64,000 bases of DNA, from contig NZ_OZ061318.1 of assembly GCF_964063345.1 (NCBI RefSeq), forward strand, positions 434,001 through 498,000, written 5' to 3'. The position numbers were made by a program, and so were the translations under genes. The stretch's first letter is position 1; each line of letters opens with the position of its first letter. This document shows positions 19,281-27,196 of the stretch, piece after piece. The DNA comes from Pseudomonas lini. Its GTDB lineage: Bacteria > Pseudomonadota > Gammaproteobacteria > Pseudomonadales > Pseudomonadaceae. The notes under the pieces are model-generated. The model searched no databases. It worked only from the letters and a program-made list of their open reading frames with translations, and was not told where the DNA came from.

Positions 19281-19712
19281 ATGACAGTTCAAGTCGTGCT
19301 TCACACGTTAACGGCGATAAAAAAAACGCCACCCACCTGGAAACAGGACAAAACAACCTATGAAACAGGGAATAAAAGAAAGCCCTGTGAGCACGCTGAA
19401 ATGCTGGCCTTCAATGCAAGAGGAGGTGCCAACATTATCTACCTGGCACAAAACGCATTTCCCTGTCAGACCTGTCACGACTTCCTGATCGCCAACAGTG
19501 CGACGTGCAAAGTCATTATCAATATTCAAGCCGACGAAGGTTCGTACAGCCTGGATCACAAGAAAAAACTGGGCGTAGCAACAGTGACGGTGCCCTACAC
19601 CTTCTATTACCCAGGCACCACTGCCGGGACAGCGAAAATGGTCGCGGGCAACAATGTGGCAGACGCACCCTTGGGTTTCCCCGCACTTCCGGCCTTTACC
19701 GCCTATTGGTGA
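19281..19712 (+). CDS. Small deaminase-fold protein, candidate T6SS effector (HAE/PCxxC)
   Basis: This 143-residue protein starts at ATG 19281 after GAGAGAG. Residues 36-41 read CEHAEM (H38-A-E40) and residues 60-66 read FPCQTCH (P61-C62-x2-C65). This is the zinc-binding and proton-shuttle signature of the cytidine deaminase superfamily, with the usual short spacing. There is no signal peptide or membrane segment. It sits 44 bp after clpV in the same direction, in the slot where orphan T6SS cargo often lies. By analogy with bacterial toxin deaminases it may edit nucleic acid or nucleotides in rival cells. The superfamily motif is visible; toxin function and substrate are inference. A non-toxin metabolic deaminase is less likely given the context and small size. 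Confidence 0.7.
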   Translation: MTVQVVLHTLTAIKKTPPTWKQDKTTYETGNKRKPCEHAEMLAFNARGGANIIYLAQNAFPCQTCHDFLIANSATCKVIINIQADEGSYSLDHKKKLGVATVTVPYTFYYPGTTAGTAKMVAGNNVADAPLGFPALPAFTAYW

Positions 19713-19730
19713 ATACAAAAAAAGGACCAC

Positions 19731-19771
19731 AGGGGACAGATTTGTTTTTACTCAAAAATTTGTCCCCTTTT
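19731..19771. repeat. GGGGACAGATTT hairpin between the two deaminase-like genes
   Basis: GGGGACAGATTT (19732-19743) and AAATTTGTCCCC (19756-19767) form a 12-bp stem with one G-T pair, followed by TTTT. It could act as a terminator. The same kind of sequence is widely dispersed in proteobacterial genomes, often as a relic of REP-associated or MITE-like mobility. Confidence 0.6.
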
Positions 19772-19814
19772 CCGGAATAAATCGATCGTTTTACTCCTTT
19801 TTTGGAGAAAGCAA

Positions 19815-20369
19815 ATGCCTATACACAGTGATTATTCGGATGAACAGTTTATAGCTCACGTTATCGATATAGCGGCACAACAACGAGCGGAAGACCCTTC
19901 TAAAGAGCAAACCAATGATAGAGGCAACGTCTGGGTCAGGGCCTATGCTGATTTGTGCATCGCTTACTCACGGGACTCTGGAGTCTATTACTTCGGCTAC
20001 AACGGAGAAGCAGGAGGTATCACCCGGCTTGACAAGCAAAAAAAACAACATGAAACACTCGATACAGAAATGGCATATCGGCGTTTGCATCGATTGAGCG
20101 AATACATTTCCAGTCCAGCCGTCAGTAGCGGCGACAACCCATTGCGGAGGCCCTTGGCTAACTGCGCAGAAGCAAACGCTGTCTCTATCGCCTTGGCCTA
20201 TGACGAACGCGTAGATCGGCTGTTCCTCATGGCTTTCTATCCAGACGACGGCCCGTACAAGAAGCACCATAATTATCTGCCTCATTTAAAGCCGCCCTGC
20301 TCAAACTGCCAAACCTGGATCGGAATGACTTACGGCTATTGGATAAACGGTATCCATCTCAACGACTAG
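19815..20369 (+). CDS. Second deaminase-fold protein, candidate T6SS effector (CAE/PCxxC)
   Basis: This 184-residue protein begins at ATG 19815 with GGAG upstream. It carries NCAEAN (C117-A-E119) and PPCSNCQTW (P161-C162-x2-C165), a full zinc-deaminase signature. Its first metal ligand is Cys, as in free-nucleoside cytidine deaminases and YwqJ-type toxin deaminases, rather than the His of its neighbour. The N-terminal 110 residues are hydrophilic and unrecognised. No secretion signal is seen. It follows the other deaminase gene by 102 bp and precedes vgrG by 171 bp. Roles to weigh are a second toxin, or one half of a pair acting on different substrates. Codon use is AT-richer than the tss genes, consistent with acquisition as cargo. 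Confidence 0.68.
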   Translation: MPIHSDYSDEQFIAHVIDIAAQQRAEDPSKEQTNDRGNVWVRAYADLCIAYSRDSGVYYFGYNGEAGGITRLDKQKKQHETLDTEMAYRRLHRLSEYISSPAVSSGDNPLRRPLANCAEANAVSIALAYDERVDRLFLMAFYPDDGPYKKHHNYLPHLKPPCSNCQTWIGMTYGYWINGIHLND

Positions 20370-20540
20370 CCCGATGAAGTACTGCTTTCAATGATAAAGG
20401 AACCAGGAACAGATCTTCTTGCTCGCCGAAATAGATCTTTTCCTGTCGCGACCTTATGAAGACCGGTTAATGAGCACGTTCGGCTGACCAACAGTTTTTT
20501 CAAAGACTGCATTTCAATAACCAGAAACCAAGGTTAAACA

Positions 20541-22550
20541 ATGCCCCGCACGACCGACAGCAACACCACTCTCTCCCTCACCGCCGTTTCGCTGTCGGCG
20601 CTTTACCCTGAATCACTGTCCGGCGAAGAAACCCTCAATTCGCTGGGCACACAAACCCTCAACGGCCTCAACGACGGCACCTCCCTCACCCTGACCACCG
20701 CTGTCGCCACCCACGTCACCGCCACCCTGCAGAACGATGCCCAAGTTCGTCCACTTGACGCCCTGGTCGCCGAAATCCGCCAACTCCCCGCCGACGCCAC
20801 CGCCGAGCGCTATCAGCTTGTACTGCGGCCATGGCTCTGGTGGCTAACCCTGGCCAGCAACAACCGCGTGTTCCAGAACCTCAGCACTTCGGACATTGTC
20901 ACCACGATGTTCAAAGCTCATGGTTTTACCGATTTCCTGCTGAAGCTCAGCGGCAGTTACACGCCACGCGAATACTGCGTGCAGTACGGCGAAACCGATT
21001 TCGCCTTCGTTTCGCGGTTGCTGGAGGAAGAAGGGATTTTCTGGTTTTTCACCCACGAGGACGGCAAACACACGCTAGTGCTGGGTGACAGCAACGACGC
21101 GTTTGTGCCAATCCCCAATGGACCCAAGGTGAGCTACCTCGGCCAGCAGTTGGGCGAACGCGAGCTGCATGGCATCCGCTCCGGGCAGGTTTGCGTACAG
21201 GCGGTGGCCGGGGTGTATCAGGCGACGGATTACGAGTTCACCACCCCGACCACCTCGCTCTACAGCCAGGCCGAAGCAGTCGCCGGGCCGCGGTCGATGT
21301 ACGAGCACCCGGGCAGCTACAACGCCAAAGCCCGGGGCGATGCGTTGACCAAGCAGCGTGTCGATGGATTGCGCAGTCAGGAGAAGCGTTTTGTCGGTGA
21401 AAGCGATTGCCGCTGGCTGGTGCCGGGGCACTGGTTCACCCTCGCAGGGCACGATGATTCGACGTTGAATATCGATTGGGTGGTGACGGCGGTGACTCAC
21501 GAAGCCAGCCATGACAGTTATCGCAACCGCTTCGAAGCCATCCCCAAGGCCACACCTTTTCGCCCGGCGAGAACCACACCGAAGCCGCGAATGCACACCC
21601 AGACCGCCATCGTCGTCGGTAAGTCGGGTGAAGAAATCTGGACCGACGAATACGGCCGGATCAAGTTGCAGTTCCCGTGGGATCGCGATGGCAAGAACGA
21701 CGAAGCCAGTTCCTGCTGGGTGCGGGTGGTATTGCCCTGGAGCGGTAAGGGTTTCGGCATGCAGTTCGTGCCGCGCATCGGCCAGGAAGTGATTGTGACG
21801 TTTATCGATGGCGACCCCGATCGGCCGCTGGTGACCGGTTGCGTCTACAACGGCGACAACGCCCTGCCCTATGCGTTGCCGGCCAATCAGACCCAGTCCG
21901 GGATCAAGACCCAATCGTCCAAGGGCGGTGGCGGTTTCAACGAGCTGCGATTCGAGGACAAGAAGGACGCCGAAGAGGTGTTTCTCCAGGCGCAGAAAGA
22001 TCTGAAGATCAACGTGCTCAACGACACCACCGCCACTGTCGGCCACGACGAAACACTGACCGTACAGAACGCCCGCACGCGCACGGTGAAGGAAGGCGAC
22101 GAGACCGTCACTCTGGAGAAAGGCAAACGTAGCGTGACCATCCAGACGGGGAGCGACAATCTCGATGTGAAGGACAGTCGCACGGTGACCGTGGGCGCGG
22201 ACCAGACCCACAGCACCGGTGGCAACTACACGCACAAGGTGACCGGTGATTACAGCCTGACAGTGGACGGCAATCTGACCATCAAGGTGACCGGCACCCT
22301 GACCCTGCAAAGTGGCGGCAGTTTCACGATCAAGAGCGGCGCCGATCTGGCCGCCGAGGCCAGCACCTCGATCAGCCAAAAGGCCGGTACGTCCCTGAGT
22401 AATCAGGCTGGTACCTCGTTGGAGAACAAGGCCGGCACGACAATGACCAACGATGCCGGGATCAGCCTGACCAACAAGGCCGCCGCTTCGCAGACCGTGG
22501 ATGGCGGTGGCATGCTGACCATCAAGGGTGGTCTGGTGCAGGTCAACTGA
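20541..22550 (+). CDS. vgrG: Type VI secretion tip protein VgrG (TssI)
   Basis: The 669-residue protein shows the gp27-like domain (RYQLVLRPWLWWLTLASNNR and REYCVQYGETDFAFVSRLLE), the gp5 OB fold (WTDEYGRIKLQFPWDRDGKN) and a C-terminal beta-helix of valine/threonine/glycine-rich repeats. The last 90 residues are alternating ALA/THR/SER-rich pentapeptide-like repeats with AGTSLSNQ and related units. No extra enzymatic domain is fused. VgrG trimers cap the Hcp tube and carry effectors bound to their end. The two deaminase-like genes just upstream and the MORN gene 12 bp downstream are likely partners. Confidence 0.95.
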   Translation: MPRTTDSNTTLSLTAVSLSALYPESLSGEETLNSLGTQTLNGLNDGTSLTLTTAVATHVTATLQNDAQVRPLDALVAEIRQLPADATAERYQLVLRPWLWWLTLASNNRVFQNLSTSDIVTTMFKAHGFTDFLLKLSGSYTPREYCVQYGETDFAFVSRLLEEEGIFWFFTHEDGKHTLVLGDSNDAFVPIPNGPKVSYLGQQLGERELHGIRSGQVCVQAVAGVYQATDYEFTTPTTSLYSQAEAVAGPRSMYEHPGSYNAKARGDALTKQRVDGLRSQEKRFVGESDCRWLVPGHWFTLAGHDDSTLNIDWVVTAVTHEASHDSYRNRFEAIPKATPFRPARTTPKPRMHTQTAIVVGKSGEEIWTDEYGRIKLQFPWDRDGKNDEASSCWVRVVLPWSGKGFGMQFVPRIGQEVIVTFIDGDPDRPLVTGCVYNGDNALPYALPANQTQSGIKTQSSKGGGGFNELRFEDKKDAEEVFLQAQKDLKINVLNDTTATVGHDETLTVQNARTRTVKEGDETVTLEKGKRSVTIQTGSDNLDVKDSRTVTVGADQTHSTGGNYTHKVTGDYSLTVDGNLTIKVTGTLTLQSGGSFTIKSGADLAAEASTSISQKAGTSLSNQAGTSLENKAGTTMTNDAGISLTNKAAASQTVDGGGMLTIKGGLVQVN

Positions 22551-22562
22551 CAAGGAGAACCC

Positions 22563-23105
22563 ATGGCCATCACGCCGCTGGACTTGCAGCAGAACGATAA
22601 ACACCTCAAAGGTCGCTTGCTCGATGGCCAGCTCGACGGTGCGTTGCACATCAAGGATGACGGGCGCGCGCAGGCTGATTTGCACTACAGTCAGGGCGAG
22701 CTACAAGGCACTACGCTGCTCTATCACCCTAACGGCAAGGTCTCGGCGCAGCTGCCATTTGTTCATGACAAGCTGCAAGGAGTCGCCAGTTTCTATGCGC
22801 CGCAAGGCTGGCTGCAGCGCAAGGCGACTTACCGCCGAGGGCTGCTGCATGGCGAGGCGTTCAATTACTTTCCCGACGGGCAACTGGCCGAGGCCGAGTT
22901 CTACCGCGATGGCGTGCGCGACGGGCGCTATCAGCGTTTTCACCCCAATGGTAAAGCTGCCGTCGAGGCCCGATATCTCAATGGTCAATTGCTGGAGCCG
23001 GAACAGGGCTTTGCCAGCGATGGGCGACCGCTGGATGCTGAAGGCAAGCCGATCTCGAGGGTGCGCTGGTGGTTCAGGCGCTGGAGTGATCCTGCGCAAG
23101 CCTGA
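22563..23105 (+). CDS. MORN-repeat protein, YwqK-antitoxin-like, downstream of vgrG
   Basis: The 180-residue protein consists largely of MORN-type repeats (for example LYHPNGKVSAQLPF, FNYFPDGQLAEAEFY and YQRFHPNGKAAVEARYL), about 21-23 residues each. It belongs to the broad family annotated as YwqK-type antitoxins. In Bacillus, YwqK neutralises the deaminase-fold toxin YwqJ, so its presence next to two deaminase-like genes is suggestive. MORN proteins also occur widely behind vgrG genes as accessory or adaptor proteins, so immunity is inference. AAGGAG precedes the ATG, 12 bp after vgrG. It has no signal peptide. Confidence 0.8.
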   Translation: MAITPLDLQQNDKHLKGRLLDGQLDGALHIKDDGRAQADLHYSQGELQGTTLLYHPNGKVSAQLPFVHDKLQGVASFYAPQGWLQRKATYRRGLLHGEAFNYFPDGQLAEAEFYRDGVRDGRYQRFHPNGKAAVEARYLNGQLLEPEQGFASDGRPLDAEGKPISRVRWWFRRWSDPAQA

Positions 23106-23130
23106 AGCGCTGTATTGGTTGATACGTCCC

Positions 23131-23336
23131 CATCGCGGGCAAGCCCGCTCCCACAGGGATCACTGTTGTTCACAAATACTGCATTCACAGAAAATCCCCT
23201 GTGGGAGCAGTAGTACACCAATACTGTGTTCAACCGAAATCCCCTGTGGGAGCGGGCTTGCCCGCGATGAGGCCGGCACTTTCAACATTGATGGTGCCTG
23301 ACACGCCGCCTTCGCGAGCAAGCCCGCTCCCACAGT
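23131..23336. repeat. Cluster of four REP units
   Basis: Intact REP units of the CATCGCGGGCAAGCCCGCTC type occur at about 23131-23158, 23241-23270 and 23309-23336, in mixed orientation. A fourth copy truncated after CCTGTGGGAGCA starts near 23196. They fill the gap between the convergent MORN and DUF4280 genes. Confidence 0.85.
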
Positions 23337-23349
23337 TTGATCGTGTGAG

Positions 23350-23745
23350 TCAGGGAATCAGCATCTGCATTTGCCCTGGCATCACAATCTTGATAACCCC
23401 AGCCCAATTGCACATCAGGGTGCTGTTGGCATCGATGGCCGGCATGCCGCCAAGCAGCAGGGTCGGTGCGCCGCCGGGGATCCAGGGGGTGGCGGTGGCC
23501 GGGATGCAGGGCATCGGCGTCAGTACGCCAAGCGCGGCAGCGGTGGCGGCTGCGACCATTGGGTTGGCCATACTCATGCACGTGCCGAACGGCATGACGT
23601 TCACCAGCGGAATGTGGTCCATGATGTTCGCCGCCGGCATGCCCCCGGTCAGCGTGCGATTCACCGGCAGCACATTGAGTACCGCTGGTGCCGCACCGAA
23701 ACTGCATTGCAGGGTCGCGGTGGCGCAGACTTGCGGACAGCCCAT
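23350..23745 (-). CDS. DUF4280 PAAR-like spike protein
   Basis: This 131-residue protein matches the DUF4280/PAAR-like family: CQVCATATLQCSFG-like start (actual MGCPQVCATATLQCSFG), PAANIMDHIPLVNVMPFG, the alanine-rich segment AATAAALGVLTPMPCIP, and the C-terminal MCNWAGVIKIVMPGQ. Family members replace classical PAAR tips on VgrG spikes or similar contractile injectors. It lies convergent to the vgrG unit, so it is transcribed separately. No toxin domain is fused, consistent with cargo being supplied by separate small genes. Confidence 0.85.
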   Translation of the reverse strand: MGCPQVCATATLQCSFGAAPAVLNVLPVNRTLTGGMPAANIMDHIPLVNVMPFGTCMSMANPMVAAATAAALGVLTPMPCIPATATPWIPGGAPTLLLGGMPAIDANSTLMCNWAGVIKIVMPGQMQMLIP

Positions 23746-23935
23746 GTCGAATCTCCTTCCTGGAAGCGGCGCTCCCCTGAAACCATAGTCCGCCGAGCCT
23801 GTTCGTGCACATCAGGAACGCTGATTATCCGGCAACACGCTAACCTATAAGACCGTGCCGCGCTTGTGGCCGCCCCGGCGCACCATTAGATTAGCCAATG
23901 ATGTCTGGCCTCCAAAATAAGCAGAAGGGATAAGC

Positions 23936-25003
23936 ATGGCGCTTACTGACCAGTCCACCCGTATCCGCTCCGGCGAAGAACTCGATGCCAGCCTGATCGA
24001 TCCGTACCTCAAGGCGCACATTCCGGGCCTGAGCGGCTTGCCGAAAATCAGCCAGTTTCCGGGCGGTGCGTCGAACCTGACTTACCTGCTGGAATACCCC
24101 GAACAGGAATTCGTCCTGCGTCGGCCACCGTTCGGCCACAAGGCCAAGTCCGCCCATGACATGGGCCGCGAATTCCGCATCCTCAATCAGCTGCGGGACG
24201 GTTTCCCCTATTGCCCCAAAGCCTATGTGCACTGCACCGACGAGTCAGTGATCGGCGCCGAATTCTATGTGATGGAACGGGTCAAGGGCATCATCCTGCG
24301 CTCCGAACTGCCGCCGGAACTGGGCCTTGATTCAGCGAAGACCGAAGCCCTGTGCAAAAGCTTCATCGACAAGTTCGTGGAACTGCACCAGGTCGACTAC
24401 AAGGCCTTTGGCCTGGGCGACCTCGGCAAACCCGAAGGTTATGTAGCACGGCAAATCAAAGGCTGGAGCGAGCGCTACGAAAAAGCCCTGACCCCGGATG
24501 CGCCGAAGTGGGAAGCGGTCAAGGCCTGGCTCAACGACAAAATGCCGGCCGATCACCCGACGTCGAGCATCGTCCATAACGATTACCGCTTCGACAACGT
24601 GATCCTCGACCCCGAGAACCCGATGCAGATCATCGGCGTGCTGGACTGGGAGCTGACCACCCTCGGCGACCCGCTGATGGACCTGGGCAACACCCTCGCC
24701 TACTGGATCGAAGCCGACGACCCGGCGCCGGTGCAATTGATGCGCCGCCAGCCAAGCCACGCTCCCGGCATGCTGACCCGCCGTGAGTTCGTCGATTACT
24801 ACGCCGAGCGCGCGGGCATTCAAATCGACAATTTCGACTTCTACTACACCTACGGCCTGTTCCGTCTGGCCGGCATCGTGCAGCAGATCTACTACCGCTT
24901 CTTCCATGGTCAGACCCAGGACAAACGCTTCGCGCAGTTCATTCACATGAACAAACTGCTGGAGCAGATGAGCCTGCAAGTCATCTCGAAATCCAGCCTC
25001 TGA
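23936..25003 (+). CDS. Phosphotransferase family protein (APH-like, ACAD10/11 type)
   Basis: This 355-residue aminoglycoside-phosphotransferase-fold protein shows the nucleotide loop region GGASNLTYLLEYPEQEFVLRRPP, the catalytic segment SIVHNDYRFDNVILDP and the metal-binding VLDWELTTLGDPLMDLGN. Proteins of this subgroup typically sit beside acyl-CoA dehydrogenases or short-chain dehydrogenases in fatty or hydroxy-fatty acid catabolism rather than in drug resistance. The next gene, an SDR, starts 38 bp downstream, so an operon is likely. The substrate, possibly a hydroxyacyl compound, is inferred. Confidence 0.87.
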   Translation: MALTDQSTRIRSGEELDASLIDPYLKAHIPGLSGLPKISQFPGGASNLTYLLEYPEQEFVLRRPPFGHKAKSAHDMGREFRILNQLRDGFPYCPKAYVHCTDESVIGAEFYVMERVKGIILRSELPPELGLDSAKTEALCKSFIDKFVELHQVDYKAFGLGDLGKPEGYVARQIKGWSERYEKALTPDAPKWEAVKAWLNDKMPADHPTSSIVHNDYRFDNVILDPENPMQIIGVLDWELTTLGDPLMDLGNTLAYWIEADDPAPVQLMRRQPSHAPGMLTRREFVDYYAERAGIQIDNFDFYYTYGLFRLAGIVQQIYYRFFHGQTQDKRFAQFIHMNKLLEQMSLQVISKSSL

Positions 25004-25041
25004 TCACGGCCGCTGATCGGGCCCAAAAACAAGGAAAAATC

Positions 25042-25809
25042 ATGTCCAAGACTCAGTTGTTCGACCTCGACGGCAAGATCGCTTTCGTCTCCGGCGCCAG
25101 CCGTGGCATCGGTGAAGCCATCGCCAAACTGCTGGCGCAACAAGGCGCTCACGTCATCGTTTCGAGCCGCAAACTCGATGGCTGCCAGCACGTCGCCGAC
25201 GCAATCATCGCCGCCGGCGGCAAGGCTACCGCCATCGCCTGCCACATCGGCGAAATGGAGCAGATCACCCAAGTCTTCGCCGGCATCCGCGAACAGTTCG
25301 GGCGCCTGGACATTCTGGTCAACAACGCGGCGACCAACCCGCAGTTCTGCAACGTACTGGACACCGACCTCAGCGCCTTCCAGAAAACCGTCGACGTGAA
25401 CATTCGCGGCTACTTCTTCATGTCGGTGGAAGCCGGCAAGCTAATGCGCGAACACGGTGGTGGCAGCATCATCAACGTCGCCTCGATCAATGGCATCTCG
25501 CCGGGGATCTTCCAGGGCATCTACTCGGTGACCAAGGCAGCGGTGATCAACATGACCAAAGTCTTCGCCAAGGAATGCGCGCAATTCGGCATCCGTTGCA
25601 ACGCCCTGCTGCCGGGTCTGACCGACACCAAGTTTGCTTCGGCATTGGTGAAGAACGACGCCATCCTGAAAACCGCGCTGCAGCAGATTCCGCTCAAGCG
25701 TGTGGCGGACCCGAGTGAAATGGCCGGTGCGGTGTTGTATCTGGCGAGTGATGCGTCGAGCTACACGACTGGGGTTTCGTTGAATGTGGATGGTGGTTTT
25801 CTGTCCTGA
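25042..25809 (+). CDS. SDR family oxidoreductase
   Basis: The protein is 255 residues, the normal length for a classical short-chain dehydrogenase. It has the cofactor motif SGASRGIGEAIA, NNAATNP, active-site serine in INVASINGISP, and the catalytic pair in IYSVTKAAVIN. It should catalyse an NAD(P)-dependent alcohol or ketone conversion; the substrate is unknown. It is co-directional with the APH-like gene and is closed by a strong terminator at 25829-25856. AAGGAAA precedes the ATG. Confidence 0.9.
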   Translation: MSKTQLFDLDGKIAFVSGASRGIGEAIAKLLAQQGAHVIVSSRKLDGCQHVADAIIAAGGKATAIACHIGEMEQITQVFAGIREQFGRLDILVNNAATNPQFCNVLDTDLSAFQKTVDVNIRGYFFMSVEAGKLMREHGGGSIINVASINGISPGIFQGIYSVTKAAVINMTKVFAKECAQFGIRCNALLPGLTDTKFASALVKNDAILKTALQQIPLKRVADPSEMAGAVLYLASDASSYTTGVSLNVDGGFLS

Positions 25810-25828
25810 TCCGACTCGCTAGATACAC

Positions 25829-25856
25829 AAAAGGCAGCCTCAGGGCTGCCTTTTTA
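25829..25856 (+). terminator. Rho-independent terminator after the SDR gene
   Basis: The stem AAGGCAGCC/GGCTGCCTT has a 4-base loop and is followed by a T run. It is 20 bp after the SDR stop. Confidence 0.88.
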
Positions 25857-25873
25857 GTTTTCAGTACTCACCA

Positions 25874-25908
25874 CTGATCGTTCCCACGCGGAGTGTGGGA
25901 ACGATCAG
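25874..25908. repeat. Perfect 14-bp inverted repeat
   Basis: CTGATCGTTCCCAC (25874-25887) and GTGGGAACGATCAG (25895-25908) are perfect inverted copies around a 7-base loop. The sequence resembles another Pseudomonas REP class and may add to termination. Confidence 0.8.
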
Positions 25909-25935
25909 ATCGCAGCCGTATCGGACCCAGCATAA

Positions 25936-25977
25936 GAATATTTATTCCACCATTTGCATGTTGGGAATATTTATTCC
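25936..25977. promoter_or_regulatory. Two GGAA-N6-TTCC-type operator candidates
   Basis: AGAATATTTATTCC (25935-25948) and GGAATATTTATTCC (25964-25977) are near-identical palindromic sites 29 bp apart, 43-85 bp before the Gfo/Idh/MocA start. The spacing places both on one face region of the promoter. The pattern GGAA-N6-TTCC is known for RpiR-family inositol regulators (IolR) in rhizobia. Confidence 0.55.
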
Positions 25978-26019
25978 ATAAATAGCCCTCCTGAAAATAA
26001 AAACCCAAAGGACCCGGCT

Positions 26020-27135
26020 ATGCGCGAACTCGGTATCGGACTCATCGGCACAGGTTTCATGGGCCGTGCCCACGCCTTGGCCTTTCGCAATGTCAGCGCC
26101 GTTTTTGAATTACCGCTGAAGCTCAAACTCGCCGCCCTCGCCGACGCCGATCCGCAACGCGGTCGACATTGCGCCGACGCCTGGGGCTTCGATGCGGCTC
26201 ACAGCGACTGGCAACAGCTGATCAATGACCCCAAGGTCAACCTGATCGCCATCACTACCCCTAATCATCTGCACTACCCAATGGCCATGGCCGCCCTCGC
26301 CGCCGGCAAACCGGTGTACTGCGAAAAACCGCTGGCGGTGAACCTCGAACAGGCCAGTGCCATGCGCCTGGCTGCAAAAGCTGCGGGCGTGGTAACGCGG
26401 GTCGGTTACAACTATCAACACAACCCGATCATCGGCCTGGCTCGCGATCTGATTCAAAGCGGCGCGCTGGGGCAGATCATCAGTTTCCAGGGCGAATTCA
26501 GCGAAGACTTCATGGCCGACCCCGTTTCACCCTGGTCCTGGCGCTGCGACGCAGATTACGCTGGTGGTGCCTTGGCGGACCTGGGCAGTCATTTGCTGGC
26601 CATGGCTCGCCATCTGCTGGGCGACATCGAGGCGGTGTGCGCGGACACCCAGACCGTACATGCGCAACGCCCCGTAACGTTAGGTAGTCAGGAACGGCGC
26701 GAGGTCGCGGTCGACGATCAGGTCCACGCGTTGCTGCGGTTCGCCAACGGCGCGCGCGGGACGTTCAGCAGTAGCTGGCTCAAACACGGTTACAAGAATC
26801 ACCTGAGTTTTGAAATCAGCGGCACCCTCGGCACCTTGGCGTTCGATCAGGAACGCTTGAATGAACTGCGGATGTATCGCGCTGGGCAAGGTGGTTTCCA
26901 ACGGCTTCTGGCAGGGCCGGATTTACCAGGTTATGCCGCTTTCAGCCCGGCACCGGGGCATCAGTTGGGTTACAACGAACTCAAGACCCTTGAAGTGCAC
27001 GAGTTGGTGATGGCGCTGGCCGGCCTCGGTCAGGACGGGACAGATTTCGAGCAGGCATGGGAAGTCGAACGCCTGGCGACGGCAATTCGTTTAGCGGCAC
27101 AAGAGTCGCGGTGGGTCAGGGTCGAGGAAGTCTGA
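26020..27135 (+). CDS. Gfo/Idh/MocA family oxidoreductase
   Basis: The ATG at 26020 (AAAGGA upstream) gives 371 residues starting MRELGIGLIGTGFMGRAHAL, a Rossmann fold GxGxxG. EKPLAVN carries the conserved lysine of the family, and DADYAGGALADLGSHLLAMAR follows. It should be an NAD(P)-dependent sugar or inositol dehydrogenase in the cytoplasm. No uptake or downstream catabolic genes are adjacent, so the substrate is open. The two upstream GGAA-N6-TTCC sites hint at inositol or a related polyol, which is inference. Confidence 0.88.
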   Translation: MRELGIGLIGTGFMGRAHALAFRNVSAVFELPLKLKLAALADADPQRGRHCADAWGFDAAHSDWQQLINDPKVNLIAITTPNHLHYPMAMAALAAGKPVYCEKPLAVNLEQASAMRLAAKAAGVVTRVGYNYQHNPIIGLARDLIQSGALGQIISFQGEFSEDFMADPVSPWSWRCDADYAGGALADLGSHLLAMARHLLGDIEAVCADTQTVHAQRPVTLGSQERREVAVDDQVHALLRFANGARGTFSSSWLKHGYKNHLSFEISGTLGTLAFDQERLNELRMYRAGQGGFQRLLAGPDLPGYAAFSPAPGHQLGYNELKTLEVHELVMALAGLGQDGTDFEQAWEVERLATAIRLAAQESRWVRVEEV

Positions 27136-27154
27136 CCCGCTACTCAGGCCACAC

Positions 27155-27183
27155 CCGCCAGTCGCGCAGAAGGCAACTGGCGG
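27155..27183. terminator. Possible bidirectional hairpin between convergent genes
   Basis: CCGCCAGT and ACTGGCGG form an 8-bp stem around a 13-base loop between the convergent dehydrogenase and lipoprotein genes. There is no clear T run. Confidence 0.4.
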
Positions 27184-27196
27184 TACACACCATTGC

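Noticed and set aside
21075..22685. A 536-codon minus-strand frame opposite vgrG
   Set aside because: It is antisense to vgrG with no recognisable features.
23131..23336. Repeats reminiscent of a CRISPR array
   Set aside because: The repeats are palindromic REP units in mixed orientation with irregular spacing and no cas genes.
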